NCBI GenBank assembly: GCA_037975125.1
Contig: CM075860.1
Span: forward strand, 26,404,151 to 26,468,150
Source: Latrodectus hesperus
Taxonomy: Eukaryota > Arthropoda > Arachnida > Araneae > Theridiidae
Direction of reading: 5' to 3'
DNA length: 64,000 nucleotides
Shown here: piece after piece, positions 1 to 36,803 of the stretch
How positions within the stretch are numbered: the stretch's first letter is position 1
How the letters are laid out: every line of letters starts with the position of its first letter
Position numbers and translations under genes: made by a program
The notes under the pieces: generated by a model
The model's database searches: none
What the model saw: the letters and a program-made list of their open reading frames with translations, nothing else
What the model was told of the DNA's origin: nothing

Positions 1-3000
1 ATTTTTGGGCTTCCTCTTTTTACCATACATAAATTGGATCTAAATATGATTCTGCAAGAAGATATTTTATAACTTTAAAACAGTCTTTGGCTCATAGAGT
101 GACCTTTAAGTAGCGCTTATACAGATAAATAACACAAAATTTTCCATTTTACCAAATGGATGATTAAATTTTTCTTTTCATTGTGAAAGGAACTAAGCAT
201 AAATGAAAAAAAATAGAAATTTTCTGAATTTATACTCATTCAGTTTTGTTTAAATGTTCTTTCCGAAGATAAGACTTCATTATTCGTAACTGTTAATGAG
301 CTTAACTCCTTAATGAGTTTTTGTTTGAGTATAAGGAAATAAAAATGCTGAATATATATATACCACATTTGAATGAAATTAATATTGAGAAATGACTGCC
401 ATAATCATGTAAAAGATATTATATTTTATAGCATATTTGTTACCCTAGCACAGTTATTTCAAAGATTCATCAGTTGTGAACATTTCTGGGAAGTTCTAAT
501 TTAGAGGCGAAAAAAATGAAACCAAAAATTATTTCTTAAAGTAACACTAAATGTATAAGTTTATATAGATAGAGTTTTAAGTTTTGATGGTAAGCTCTTA
601 CATAAAAATTAATATTTTAAAGTTTCATATAATACTTAACATTCGCATATATACTTCATATTTGTATATGAAATCTTTGATAAATTTTCAGTTCCTAAAT
701 AAATTGATTTCCAAAAGTATAAAAGCAACTGGCTCCTGATGTAGAATAAAAATTTTTTATCTAAGCAAATAAATACATTTTTCAAAAATTAGCTTGAAAT
801 TTATAAATTCCAGCAAACTTCCTTTCAGCAATTATAAATAATTCATTTATTTTTATTTGCATCAGTTAGAAATTATAATATATTTAAAATTGCATATTTA
901 ATAATCTTTAATAAATTATATTCAGCAAACTGCTGCATAAAAGTAAAAGACTTTGAAATTTTGGAAAATGCAATATCTTAAAACATTAAAGTGCACTTTT
1001 TGCATAAGTATTTTATTTTCAAATTTCACTTGAATAATTATACAATATTTTCTTAGTGAAAATATAATAATTTTATCTATTTTTTAGCATATTTGCACTT
1101 TTTTCTTCCTTTGAATTCATTCTTAACATCAAAATTAAGAAAAAGCAACTAATTATAAGAAAAGAAAATTAGAAATTTTTTTTTCTTTCATAAATTTAGT
1201 TTATAAAAATCATTCTTAGTATTAATTTGTAAAGTATGATACAGAATCTAAAAATTAACCTATGAAACAATAAAATAACTATTAATTATCTTAAATTTTA
1301 TAATTGATTAAAAAGTCATCAAAATTAAATTGAGGGAGAAAAATTTTAGTTGTGAAATTTATTTAATTAAGAAATAATTAAGTAATTTTTTAATTTCTTA
1401 AAATAATAAAATTTTAATGAATTGAAAATTTTAGTGATTAATTAAAAGCTTGAAAAAAGAATGTATATACCATTTTAAGATTAATCAATTTTAAATTTTT
1501 CTCCTGTGTTTGTTGTGGCAATTTCTCTATATATTATCAACTCTCGAAAACATAAAAAAATATTTAAAGGTTACTAGAAAAAATCAAATTATTTTTCTTT
1601 GAAAATAATTAATAATCTTTGCATACTTTTTCATATTTATTCATTTAAAGAATAATGTAATAGTGTATGCATTTTTTGATTTCTTTGTATCTGTAATGTT
1701 TCTGAGATGAAAATAATTCCCTTTTAGTATGAAACTATTTTTATAAAAATTTGAATTTAAAAGCAATGTAGCAATGTATAAACTATTAGTACTTTATTGA
1801 TATTATGATAGTTATGTCTCAATGCAAAATTCATTGCTTAATGAATCTTTTAATCAATAAAATATTATTTTTAAATAAAAGAGTCTTTATATTAAAAATA
1901 TCAAAGTAAAAGTTATTAATAACATAAAATATATTTACTTCCATTCCATTAGCGTTTTTCAGAGTTAAAATATAAATGAATTTTATTCATCATTGTAATT
2001 ATAAGAATAATGCTGTAGAACGTTTTAAAAAATTTTACTTTTAATGGAATGTTTACATAAGCAAACATATTAATTTGAAAAAGAAAAGTTTCACATTTAA
2101 TTGCTTTATACACAGTTCGACTTGAAAATGAAATACCTTGATAAACATAATATTTTCAAGAGTTAATAGAATAAAAAATATAATTTATTGAAAAGTCTTA
2201 ATTCAATGTATGAGATATAAAATTATTAAAAAAATTTTTTTCACAATGTTATTCTTATCTTATTAAGTAAATTTTGGTCTTATATTACGTAAACAGTAAT
2301 TATAATTTGAGAAATAAACATTCTACTTTTCTTATTTTATCTTTAATTTCTAAAATTTGAAAAATTGAATAAAAATAAATAAATTTTGTGTATGTCATAA
2401 TTTAAAATGGTTAAGTAATATCAAGCCAATTATGAGAGAATTATATTAGCTTAATAAACCAAATGCGAATTTCTGACTAAAATATTTTATTTTTTTAAAT
2501 AAAACCAATCATGGTACATTTATTTAAGATATTTACAACTGTTTCCTCTACCAACCAATCATAATTCTTCCAAAGTAATAACGTAAAAAAATAAGAGGAT
2601 TTCTGTAAAAATTTTCTTCGATTGACATGAATCCAATTTTAAAATTAAGTAACATTTTTATTATAACAGTTAGGTAGATTTTTAATCAATAGTTTTAAAT
2701 TTATATAAAAAGAATAATTTCTTAAAATATAGAAAGATGAAGGCTTTATTTATTTGTATTACAATTTTCTTCTTAAAAGAAAAATATTTATAACCATAAA
2801 AAATAGCATAAAAATAACTCTGTCAGATTTGAAACTTTTTTCTGGAATTTTAAATTCCTTTTCAATTTACCTTACAACTTTCATCTCTCAATGTGTAAAT
2901 TCTTGATTGATCTACTTTCCGTGTTCTTCATACTACCAATATTAAACTACTGAGTATCCGAAAAACTGTTAAAACGCCAGAATTTTGAATTAAACAAATA

Positions 3001-5370
3001 GGTAAATTTAGAAGCAAATTCTATGGTATGCTTCTAAATTTTAAGAAGACCATGAATTTCTTATTACATCAAATGGATAATTTCTTTTAGAATATAATTT
3101 TCAAATCGACAGTTTTCTTTAGTTTACCTCCGGCAACCATGAAAGTAGAAATTAAAGTTTGTTGCAAAGTTTAATAAAAAAATATATAATTGTAGCTGCT
3201 TATCTTACAGACTAAAGCCAATAATACAGGTGATATTCTTGTTAGCTTCAGTTGAGACATGAGGAAGACAACAATTAAGATGTAAATCTCCACCTCAAAG
3301 TTTTCCATTGCATTTACTGAGAAACCATTGATATTGTAAAGCGTGTGCATAGACACCATGATGGTTTAAACTTTGATAAGTAATCCATGAATACAATGCT
3401 AGAGAAGAAGAGCTTTCTCCTTATGCTATCATGCCTCACATTTTTTTTTAATTTCGCTTTTGAACATCTACCAAATCTTTTGAAATGAAACATTTTATTA
3501 TATTTGTTAAAATAGTAACATTATAGCTTTTAGCATTATAAGATTACTCTTTTTAATATTTGTACGAAAGTGTAGTCCTTTTTTATTTTAAGAAACATAG
3601 TCTACGCAAAAATATTATTTATAAAATATAAAGTTAGAAAACGTTGTTTACAAAAAACAATGTAGCATTGTATTTTTAAATAAAAGGAGTTTCTGTAAAA
3701 ATGTATTTTTTATTAAAGAGTAACCTTTTTTAATCCATTTAATTTTTTTTTTTGAGAAGCCCTTGGAATCCATCTATATTTTTAAAAGTGTAATAAGCAA
3801 CATATTCGTGATAAAAATTTTTATCAATTTTATTATCATCCAAATTGAATGTTCATATTTTTACGATACTAAAAGTTATTTTTACATATTGATGTAATGT
3901 AACCCTTTCAGATAAGATTATTAAAAGGAAGCTTTATTTTATTTTATTTTAGTATTTTAGTATCAACAATTTTTAAAGTATCTCAAAAAAAAACGAATTG
4001 ATATTTCTGTTAAAAAACTGTTATTAACTAAAATGTTTTACTATCAGTGAAAATCAATATTTGAAAATAGAAAAGATTTTTTGTAAAAATTTAAGGATGG
4101 TAAAATAAACCAGTAACAGAGAGCAGAACAAAAATTCCAAAAATGTTTTCTAAGGACTACAATAAAAGCTGTTTCAAGTGTAAAAATCTGCCTGCAAACA
4201 GTTAAGTGTATATGGAACTTCTTAACAACAAAGGAAAATATAAAGCAAACTTAAATATCTGAATTATATTTAACAGGATAAATCGTATTTCCAGGGGTAC
4301 ATAAAATCAGACGGCAATGATATAATTCAATAAAACGTAGGTGCACGGTGTTAAAAATGCTTAGAAAATTAAGAAAATACATAGCATAATCATGGGATAT
4401 GCAAAATAGTAAGAAACAAGACATTTACAGACAAGCAAGAAGAATTGCCATATAAAAATGCAAATCGTTATAGAATATTATTACCTTAATGCTTGCAGTC
4501 CTTGGTTATACGTATTAAGAGAAAAAAGGAAATTTTCAATTTCTTATAAATCATCAATCAATTAGACTTATTTATGATCAGTTGATATTGAAATGATATT
4601 TACTGCATGATGATGCTATATGACTAAAAATAAAAACAAGAGCCTCTAATAATCTCACTCGAGGAGACCAAAACTCCTCTAGTGAAGCACAGATAGAAAA
4701 TCTCAGTTATTCTATTATTGTACTTTTATGAAATACGCTATGTTTTAATTAATTAATTTATGGAAAGTTATAACTTTATGCATATTTTAAAATATCCTAT
4801 AATGTAATTTCCTTTTTTCAGATGATATCAATTTGTATAACTTGAGAAATTAAAATGAATTAAGAACATACATCTAAAATATGTCATCCAGTGCACCATG
4901 ATGACTTTCGTTCACATCCTTCATTGAAATAATTGCAAAATTACTTGTGCTAACTTAATTAATAATGTTACAATATGAGTAATCAATCCCGTATTAATGT
5001 CTTCAAGGCAAGTGAAAAATATTCGTATTATTGCAAAACTACAGAATATTAAATATAATTACGGATATTTAGATTTCTTGTTATGTAATTTATATATTAT
5101 ACATTTGAGATCTATCTAATATAGCATTACAGCTGGAGAATATGCTCCGCATATTGTCTTGACTGCCTTCTCAGAGTGTCTTTGATTTAAAAAAAATATT
5201 AACTGCACATAGTGTATAACATAACATCCAAAAGGTTTTTGAATTATCAATTTTATGCAAAACATCTTTACAGTTGTTTTTACTTTAGCCTCTAAATGAA
5301 TGATATTGATCTATTGTTGAGTAATTGACAATCAAAAACTTGTGGAATTTACAATATGGTATTATTTTTT
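1..5370. other. AT-rich gene-free stretch
   Basis: No coding region, tRNA or recognisable transposon is visible. Open frames are short, as expected by chance in this composition; the frame at 3171-3359 minus shows no domain or family resemblance. The only clear local structure is a hairpin at 4655-4685, listed separately. The stretch could be intergenic or the inside of a very long intron; the sequence alone cannot decide. Confidence 0.7.
4655..4685. repeat. short inverted repeat (hairpin)
   Basis: Twelve-base arms at 4655-4666 and 4674-4685 pair with one mismatch around a seven-base loop (ACCAAAA). The arm core GAGGAG / CTCCTC is richer in GC than the surroundings, so the stem is not a by-product of AT composition. 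The stem is too short for a microRNA precursor and no function is claimed. Confidence 0.6.
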
Positions 5371-5682
5371 CAACGGCGGGCACACTTGGGTGACGAACTC
5401 TATGCCACAACAAGGCCAGAAACTGCTATTTATATGTCGTTACCAAGCAGGTACCTGTGAATCAAGTCACGGAGGTGAGTAGCGTTGTCCTCGTCATACC
5501 ACCACAAACCCGTTTATAGGGTGGGCCACATTCATACAACATCACAGAAGAAAGGACAGAGAAACGCAGACAGAACAGAGAAGGAAAGAAACATCCATGC
5601 CCCAACTGGGATTCGAACCCGGGGACCAACAGCTCAGGAGTCAGGAACGCTAACCACTCAGTCATTGATCGGCACGATATGG
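5371..5682 (-). mobile_element. tRNA-derived SINE, family 1, copy 1
   Basis: Read on the minus strand, the element starts with a tRNA-like head: an A-box-like segment (TGACTGAGTGGTTAGCG, plus 5649-5665) and a perfect B box GGTTCGAATCC (plus 5609-5619). These are the internal RNA polymerase III promoter boxes. A non-tRNA body follows. The segment after the B box (GGGCATG, then a pyrimidine-rich run, GTATGAATGTG and CCCTATAA-CGGGT) recurs in the same order at 57121-57402, which makes this a dispersed SINE family and not a tRNA gene. The head lacks a convincing acceptor stem and cloverleaf. Open frames on both strands here (5462-5688) are by-products. A SINE is non-autonomous and needs a LINE reverse transcriptase. 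Confidence 0.8.
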
Positions 5683-5690
5683 TATTAAAG

Positions 5691-7076
5691 CTATGGAATA
5701 TGAATAAAATTTGTATTCGTTTCTATGACTACTCAGGCAAATAAATATTATTATTTTTATAAAAGTATTGTTTAGGGTATTGATATCTACTTTTGTGTTT
5801 CGAATTTTTTTAAAAAATTGACTACAAGATTTCTTTAGTATTATGCATATCTTGTAGTTTTTTTTTTCCAGTCTTGATTTCTTGAAGTATTTCAAGTTGC
5901 CAGTAGTATATAAAAAATACTGTGAGTACCTTTATTTAAAAAAAAAAACAAAACAAAACGCGCCATAATAATTTTAAATATTGGTTTCAATTGGTATTGA
6001 AATCTAGGTAATAAAAACCATTAAATGTTATTGTTGAAAACTTAATTTCAAGTTAAATTTTTCTTTTCAAAGATTTAATGTTTCTTGAATCGAAGATTTA
6101 ATGTGAATCATTAATTTAAATAACGTAAGAAAAAATAGTGAGTAATTAATAAATTTTCCATGTCATATAAATAATTCAAAACATAAATATAAATATCATT
6201 TATTTCATTGTTTCTTATTCTGATTCAAATGCTTTGATAATTACAAGATTCCAACTTCGAATTTTTGATAGTAATATTTAAATATATCACGTATTACATA
6301 TTTTTTATATTATTATTATTCACTAATAGTTTCATCCTTAAATTGCAGGTCTTGCGAATGAAATAAGCAATTAAAATTTCAAGACAAACATTACTCTCCT
6401 AAATTTTTAAATTAATTTCATAATTGATGTATTTGTACTTTGTAGGAAAACAAGCAATTCATAAAATAGGAAATTTTAGAGCATGAACTGAAAACAAAAT
6501 TTAGAATTAAAATGACTTAGTCTGAATAGAAATTTGTGTAAAAATATATACAGTTTTACGTTTTTCAACAGAAATTTTAATCTAAATTTTTCATCTGTAT
6601 TTTATGAAAAATGATTTCTTGTACCTGGACACTTACGTAAAATATTTTGAAACTAGTTTAAAAACAATAGAGATCTTCAAAACACCTATGAAACAAAATA
6701 TCAAAATAAGATTTTCTTCATATTCATATTCACGTCATACACAGCATTCTTTGCATATTGAAATGGTGAATAAGTCTCAAAAGAAATATGTTGTCTCCTA
6801 TATGAATAACTTCATAAAGCCAAAAAAGATGTCTTTTTCAATGCTTAGTTTTTTTAAAATTCACGTGTTTAGAGTTTGAAGTAAGATAAAATAAATCAAA
6901 AAGCAAGTAAATTATATTTTCTTGAAATTTCCGGTACAATTAAACCATTTGAAAGATATTTATACATTTCTGCAATGTTTAAGGATAATTAAAATGCTTC
7001 ATGAAATTCTTTGTAAAAAGTTTAAATAAATAAGTAATTAATAAATTTGCGAAGTTCATTGTTTTGTATAAAGTTG

Positions 7077-7081
<5 letters not shown>
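5691..7081. other. AT-rich gene-free stretch
   Basis: It holds one hairpin (5821-5858) and an unassigned 91-codon open frame at 6604-6879 plus. That frame is rich in Lys, Phe, Ser and Ile, has no motif or signal peptide, and matches the base composition of its surroundings, so it is treated as chance. Confidence 0.65.
5821..5858. repeat. hairpin with A-tract and T-tract flanks
   Basis: Perfect 10-base arms ACTACAAGAT (5821-5830) and ATCTTGTAGT (5849-5858) enclose an 18-base loop. An A-tract just before (5812-5817) and a T-tract just after (to 5868) could lengthen the stem with a small bulge. No function is inferred. Confidence 0.6.
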
Positions 7082-7146
<65 letters not shown>

Positions 7147-7165
7147 TATATATATATATATGTAT
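7082..7165. repeat. (AT)n microsatellite, interrupted
   Basis: AT dinucleotide tract with an AAAA interruption near 7139-7142. It produces the Ile-Tyr open frames on both strands at 6979-7274. Confidence 0.95.
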
Positions 7166-7799
7166 ATTAACCGATGAAAAAAGAATTTTTTCACTTTTAG
7201 AACACATTTTGTGTCTCGACCTGTATTGCAAATGGATTTGCTTAGGTAAACTTATAGCAATAAAATTCTTATGATTGGCTTAACATAAATAATTTGATTA
7301 AAATTTCTGCAATGAGAATGAAACATCTTTTAATTATTTTTAACAATTGTTTTTAACTTGCTATAAAGTTAACCAAAAATACTTCTGTATGTTCTCTGTA
7401 TTTTAAAAGATGAAAGACACCTACAGAAAAGTATGCAAATACTGTGTACACAACTACTGAAGGAGTGATTTGCGAATAAATTAATAAATAATTAAATAAT
7501 TTAGTTTAAGTAGATGCATTGAAATGAAAGGAAAATTCATTTCCTTGCAAAAATTGGCGATTTTTTTGTTATTAAAAGTGTTTAGAGATAGAAAATAGTG
7601 CCAAAAACACTAGGCAATGATACACATATAATTAAATAATCGGAGCCGAATTTGACAGAAACCCCAAGAGGCGCCTTAAAGTGTAGCGACCTTGAAATGA
7701 GTTAAGATAAAATTTTGAATCGCAATGTAATTTAATCAAAAGAATGATTCCTTTCTAAGTGTTTACCATGACTATGAGGTGTACTGATATTTTACGAGT
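7166..7799. other. AT-rich gene-free stretch
   Basis: No gene or repeat is recognised between the microsatellite and the next SINE. A slightly more GC-rich patch lies near 7640-7700 (ATTCGG..., GAGGCGCC...) without an identifiable family. Confidence 0.6.
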
Positions 7800-7973
7800 A
7801 TGAAAACCTGGGTTTGGTTTGTTTGTCGCTCAACGGGGGCTAATTAGACCGGGCCCTACGATTTAAAGTGGATTCCGAACCACAACAAACATCCATGCCC
7901 AAGGTGGGATACGAACCCACCAACTGTTGAACCGAAGGCAAGTGCACTAACCATTCGGCTGCCAGCTCGGCTA
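7800..7973 (-). mobile_element. tRNA-derived SINE, family 2
   Basis: On the minus strand the head shows an A-box-like segment TGGCAGCCGAATGGTTAGTG (plus 7945-7964) and a near-consensus B box GGTTCGTATCC (plus 7908-7918). A body follows with GGGCATGGATGTTTG, then CGGAATCCACTTTAAA and a GC-rich end. The body differs from family 1 except for the GGGCATG-ATG start, but a related fragment lies at 56558-56625 plus. The GC-rich block stands out sharply from the flanks. The head does not fold as a clean tRNA, so a tRNA gene is rejected. The boundary at the 7800 end is approximate and no clear target duplication was seen. Confidence 0.75.
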
Positions 7974-7979
7974 TGAAAA

Positions 7980-8815
7980 CCTCAACAGCTGAATCACGGG
8001 AAATGTATGCTTAAGCTGATGCTGTTTGTTTGAACGACTTTTAGATGATGTCTGTGGAATTATTCTGTGTTTTCTTCCTTGTAATCAATAGGTAAACATT
8101 ATTATTTATGAACACTTCTTCTTTTGTTAAGACTTCACTAATTTTCAGCTTTTGCAGCAATTTACTAAGTTGGAATTTAAACGGTGAAAATATGATAACC
8201 ATCTTCTTCAAAATATTCAAATTTATCTATTTTTATCTTTCCAACAAAGGAGAAGGCAGTCTAACTCTGAATAACTAATTTACAATTAATAATTAAATCA
8301 TCAACGTTACCTACAATTGTTATTTTCCGTTTCTTATCAATTATATGTTATTTAACTAGGGACAGAGAAACTACTTTTAAACGATTTGACTTGATAATCG
8401 TTATTGTGGATATTTTTTTAAATTAAGTATTAATCTCTAGAATTTATCTTACAAATATCATTGCATAACAATAATTGGTTTCCAAACAATTATTTATTTT
8501 CATAAACTGAAATTCTATCCCCTAATATAAAATATTTCATCATTTTAACTATACTTGGTCATGTTTTGTGTTTTGAAGTAACAGAATGTTTAAGCTTAAT
8601 GCTGCTCAGTCTTATTCAGCACTTTTAATAATTCATCTGTTTCAAGTAGAATCACGTTTTTACAGTTATATCATTACATATTAATTTCCAATTTAAATCA
8701 TATATTTTACTTACAACAAGTATAGAAAGACTCAAATGAAGTGAGATTGATTAAATTGCAACTAAAGTTATTAATTTCTTTGAATTTTCGCAATGCGCAC
8801 TGAGAAGATACTAGC
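7980..8815. other. AT-rich gene-free stretch
   Basis: No coding or repeat feature recognised between SINE family 2 and the longest (AT)n array. Confidence 0.65.
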
Positions 8816-11386
<2,571 letters not shown>

Positions 11387-14159
11387 AAAATACATAATAT
11401 ATATTAGAAGAATTTTTAATTAATATCATCTTGATAATTTAATAATCTGAATTTTTAATTAATTTCACTGTCACCATATATTTTTTTCAAAATAAAGTTT
11501 AACATAAAACATTTTTTTTTACTTAAATGAAGATACTCTAAATGTTTTTCATAAATCTTTTATACATGTGGGATTCAAATTATTTTCTTGCTGATTTCTC
11601 TCATGAACCAAAAGTTTTGTAATAGAAGATAATTAAATGAACGTTTTATTATTCTTATATCAAAGTGATAAAAATATGCCTTTAACTATTGATTGTACTT
11701 TCTTTAATGAATGAATGACTATGAAAGTAATATTTGCTTAAAACTAAATGATAAACAAACTTATGGTTATTTAAAACTAACTGTAAGTTAAAAATTAATT
11801 CATTTAACTTATATTTTAAAATTATTTATTGCGATATCAATTCTGATTTCACATAAAATTACTGAGAAATTTTGAGCATTTTTTGAAAACAGACTTAAAA
11901 CTAAAGAAAAACATGTTTAACATATTTAAAAGTGCATGCATAAGTATGAATATACATATTTAGAACATGCTGAAATGTTTAAAAAATGCTTGAAAGAATA
12001 ATGTATAAATGATTAAAATACGTTTGCGCAAATTTTCTGCAAATTGCGAAATATATCAGATATGATAAAGTACTACTCTGTTTAAAGTTAAGATATCATT
12101 CGCATACTACTAATACTACTTGTAAATTATTAAAAAAATATTTGATTGTTGGCATTCTCCAGCTATTAAGTTAAGCAATGAAGAAGTAAAAAATTTTATA
12201 ATCTTATGTCTAAAATATTTCGAAATACTTTGAAGAAATTTTTCTACGTAATCAACATAAAATAATTAGCTCAAAACATTTATTTTAATTCTATTATTAA
12301 TAGGAAAAGTTTTAAAAATAATTTGTTATCCATATATATTGAATCAATTTAAATAATAATCATTAATATACCTTTTGAATGGATTCAGTTAATATAATTT
12401 AAATATAAAACACTTATATTTAGGGCATTTCCTTTTTATATTCCATTTATATTTAAAAATCATAACCTAAGCAGAAGTATTTTATTTTACTTAGTTTAAA
12501 ATAAAAAAATTACAACTTATTACATATGTATCCAAAATATATTCACGTTGTAAGTAAATAAAAAATAAAATAGATACATACGGGAATACACATTTTATAA
12601 AATATATTTCCATGCACCATAAAAATAAATTTAAAAAGTACTATGCACAGTATCTGGAAGATCAAAGAATTTTCTAGAATTTTACTCTTCAAAGCTGAGA
12701 GTATCAATGCATATATTCGCTAAAAATGAATATTAAATTTCTACTGCAGACATCTCATAACGATTTCCTTTGAATTGTTTATAGCGCATTTCAATTTTAT
12801 ATTGCCACATCGTAAATAATCTTTTTATTTGAGATGCATATAGGTTGGTTGTTTTTCTACTGGATAGACTTATATGTTATCGGATACCACCTACACTTGC
12901 TTTGATACGATTGATTTTTTCCATAGATTTTTAGTGAAGAGGAGTTTCTGCAATACGAATGTGATAATATTGTTAAACATTATTTTACTTATGTATAGTT
13001 TTTTAACGTCTTCTCTTAAATATTTAATCCATTATATATAGCTGCAGCAATTATTATATTTTGAAAATCAATTATATTCAAAAAGTAATATTTTAAATGC
13101 ATTCAATAAGTAATTTTATTAATATAAATATAGGTAACTTCTTTGAAAAAATGACGTATTAGCATATAACTATGTTTAGAATTATTTTAAAAAATTTTTT
13201 TAAAAATGAAAATATAACACAAATTTGATTTGTAAATATAGACTAATTTTATTACTGTGAGTTGGCAGATATTTTGCAGAATAAATAGAATCAATTCATT
13301 TAGTATGGAGTAAAACATATGATTAATGTAATTAGCTGTTTTGCTTAAGTTTATGTTAAAAGAAACTTAAAATATTTTTTGAATTATAAATAAGGGTATA
13401 CAAATGTGGATAGTTTGATTCAATTTCTTTTGTTATGATAGGATATAACGGTATTTCGAAGATGTAACGTTAAAAAAGAAATCGCATCCAATTTCTTTTT
13501 TTATTTTATTAAAAAAGTATCTAATGAACATAAATAAAATTTACATAATATGGTCAGAATAACATAAGATTTAATTGAAATTCAATTGGTATAACCATAT
13601 AAAATTTTATAGTTTTTGTATAAAGATGTTGTGGCTTTGTTGATGAAAGTAGAACTAGTTGAATTTCTGAGCTGTTATGCATTTAAGCATCTAATTTGCT
13701 AATGAATGCATAGGAAAAAATATTTCTGATGAATTGCTAAATTTAATAAGAAAGCTAACATTATTAATAAGGAATGGATAATAAATAATTTGTATCGAAA
13801 AGTTGAAATATCACAGAAAACAAATTTAAAGAAACTAAAAAAGCTAAAATTTTAGAAAAATGGAAAATTTACTAAAAACAGAAACTTAATACCATTTTGA
13901 TCCCTCTCTTTTTCACGGAATCCTTAAAAATCTAATATATCACTGCTGATGGTATGACATTTTCCTATTTATACTATAGTGTTTACATCTTTTCAAGAAT
14001 GAGACTAAAGTCAACAACATCAGTTTCTACATTCATTCTGCAAGCCCATTCTCTTGACTTTCAATCTACAATATTACTAACAACTAACCAAGTATATTTT
14101 CATCATGAGTTGTTATGCAAAGTTATGAAAAATCGTTAAAAGAAACAGAATATTTTATA
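11387..14159. other. AT-rich gene-free stretch
   Basis: Nothing recognisable is seen. The 61-codon frame at 13954-14139 plus has no motif and no similarity I can name. Confidence 0.6.
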
Positions 14160-16348
<2,189 letters not shown>

Positions 16349-16350
16349 TG

Positions 16351-17739
<1,389 letters not shown>

Positions 17740-17746
17740 TATAAAT

Positions 17747-20454
<2,708 letters not shown>

Positions 20455-20632
20455 TGACCCTTATATAGTGGGACACTCAGGGGGTATGACATCATAGCTC
20501 CCGAAATGGGTTTTCCTAATGTAGTGCCAAGCAAATAAATCCCATACATAACCTGTCATCTTCAGAGGTATCATTTCACAAGGAGGTCATTGCGACTATG
20601 ACATATTTAACATGCCCCTCCCACCATTAGTG
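20455..20632 (-). mobile_element. dispersed repeat family 3, copy A (SINE-like)
   Basis: On the minus strand this block aligns with 36590-36700 plus. Shared blocks in the same order are GCAYGTTAAA, TAGTCGCAAT, CCTCC, a 16-base identity GTGAAATGATACCTCT, a GRTRACAG-like block and TGCTTGG. The block is distinctly GC-richer than the surrounding DNA. No tRNA head or B box was found, so the source could be the body of a SINE or a LINE tail. The 3' portion with CAA-type tail seen in copy B is absent here. Confidence 0.7.

Positions 20633-27671
<7,039 letters not shown>

Positions 27672-27749
<78 letters not shown>
27672..27749. repeat. (AT)n microsatellite
   Basis: About 78 bp of uninterrupted AT dinucleotide after TATGT. 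Confidence 0.95.
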
Positions 27750-27753
<4 letters not shown>

Positions 27754-27889
27754 TTCTTGTTGTAATATATATATCTTGTTCAAAGTTAAAGTTTTTAAAG
27801 AAAAGGACCCCTAATTAAGTAGTAATCGTGCAATTTTGTCATATTTATGATTAGCAAAGAACAGCGTGTGATCTATAACGGTTTCAGCA

Positions 27890-28340
27890 ATTTTTTTAAA
27901 GTTTTCAGTGTATAGATCTACCAATGATGGCAACACTCCGATTATTGTGCCATAATAATCAAATTCATGAAGAAGTCAGAAGTTCTAAGGTGACAGGTGT
28001 TAAGTGTTAAGGGTGTGACAGATTTGAGTGTGAGCTTGACTCTCTTTATACATGAGACGATGGTAATGATTCCTGCAGGAAGTGTCTTGTCACCTTAGAA
28101 CTGCTGACTTATTCATGTCACTAAGAAAACATTGGCTGCACCCAATGTATCGAGAGAAATTAACGAGGTAGAACAGTCTCCATTAAATTCGCATTTAAAT
28201 TCGAGAGACTACTAATGAGGTCATATCAATAACAAAGCCCTACAATGGTTAGGTGCATGTACTTATTTCCAGAAAACTCCATCGCATATTATGATCGAAA
28301 TTTGGAATAGGACATTATAATCAAGAATGTGGTAGACAGT
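27890..28340. other. GC-richer segment carrying a long fold-back
   Basis: The segment is clearly less AT-rich than its flanks and holds the 30-bp inverted repeat listed at 27966-28117. No transposase-like frame, tRNA boxes or tail is visible. It may be a miniature inverted-repeat element or a decayed larger insertion, but its outer edges are undefined. Confidence 0.45.
27966..28117. repeat. 30-bp inverted repeat with 92-bp spacer
   Basis: Arms at 27966-27995 and 28088-28117 are reverse complements at 28 of 30 positions and share the core AGTTCTAAGGTGACA. The spacer is 92 bp. The arms start and end with CATG. No TA or other target duplication is obvious immediately outside, so this is described as a fold-back and not assigned to a transposon family. 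Confidence 0.8.
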
Positions 28341-36540
<8,200 letters not shown>

Positions 36541-36803
36541 ATTATCGGAAGGTAGTGAGAATCCCGGTTAAGCTAAGATCCGTCGTAATAGGTAATGACG
36601 ACTGGAGCACGTTAAAATTGAGTGTAGTCGCAATAGCCTCCAAGTGAAATGATACCTCTAGGTGGTAACAGAATAAGTATTAAGAGTCTTCTGCTTGGTC
36701 TTTGCTTTCAATTCACGAAGATACCGGCTGCTTCTATCTAAATGGTAGAAAATGACTCAGGACAACGTGCAGGTAAGCATGTTAGCGCAACAATAACAAC
36801 ATG
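36541..36803 (+). mobile_element. dispersed repeat family 3, copy B, with CAA-type tail (SINE-like)
   Basis: It is homologous to 20455-20632 read on the opposite strand; the longest exact block is 16 bases at 36644-36659. This copy extends further 3', through GATACCGGCTGCTTCTAT and ATGACTCAGGACAACGTGCA, and ends in CAACAATAACAACATG near 36788-36803. An A/C-rich CAA-type tail at the 3' end is typical of retroposition by some LINE types. No RNA polymerase III B box was found upstream, so the copy may be 5'-truncated or not tRNA-derived. The AG-GTAAGCATG near 36771 is not treated as a splice site. Confidence 0.7.

Noticed and set aside
5600..5665. Possible tRNA gene from perfect B box
   Set aside because: No matching acceptor stem or clean cloverleaf, and a related copy with the same non-tRNA body exists at 57 kb, so it is a SINE head.
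5462..5688. Overlapping 67-residue frames on both strands
   Set aside because: They lie within a tRNA-derived SINE; the sequence is explained by the element.
6604..6879. 91-codon open frame
   Set aside because: No domain, no signal peptide, composition like the flanking AT-rich DNA and no neighbouring exon signals.
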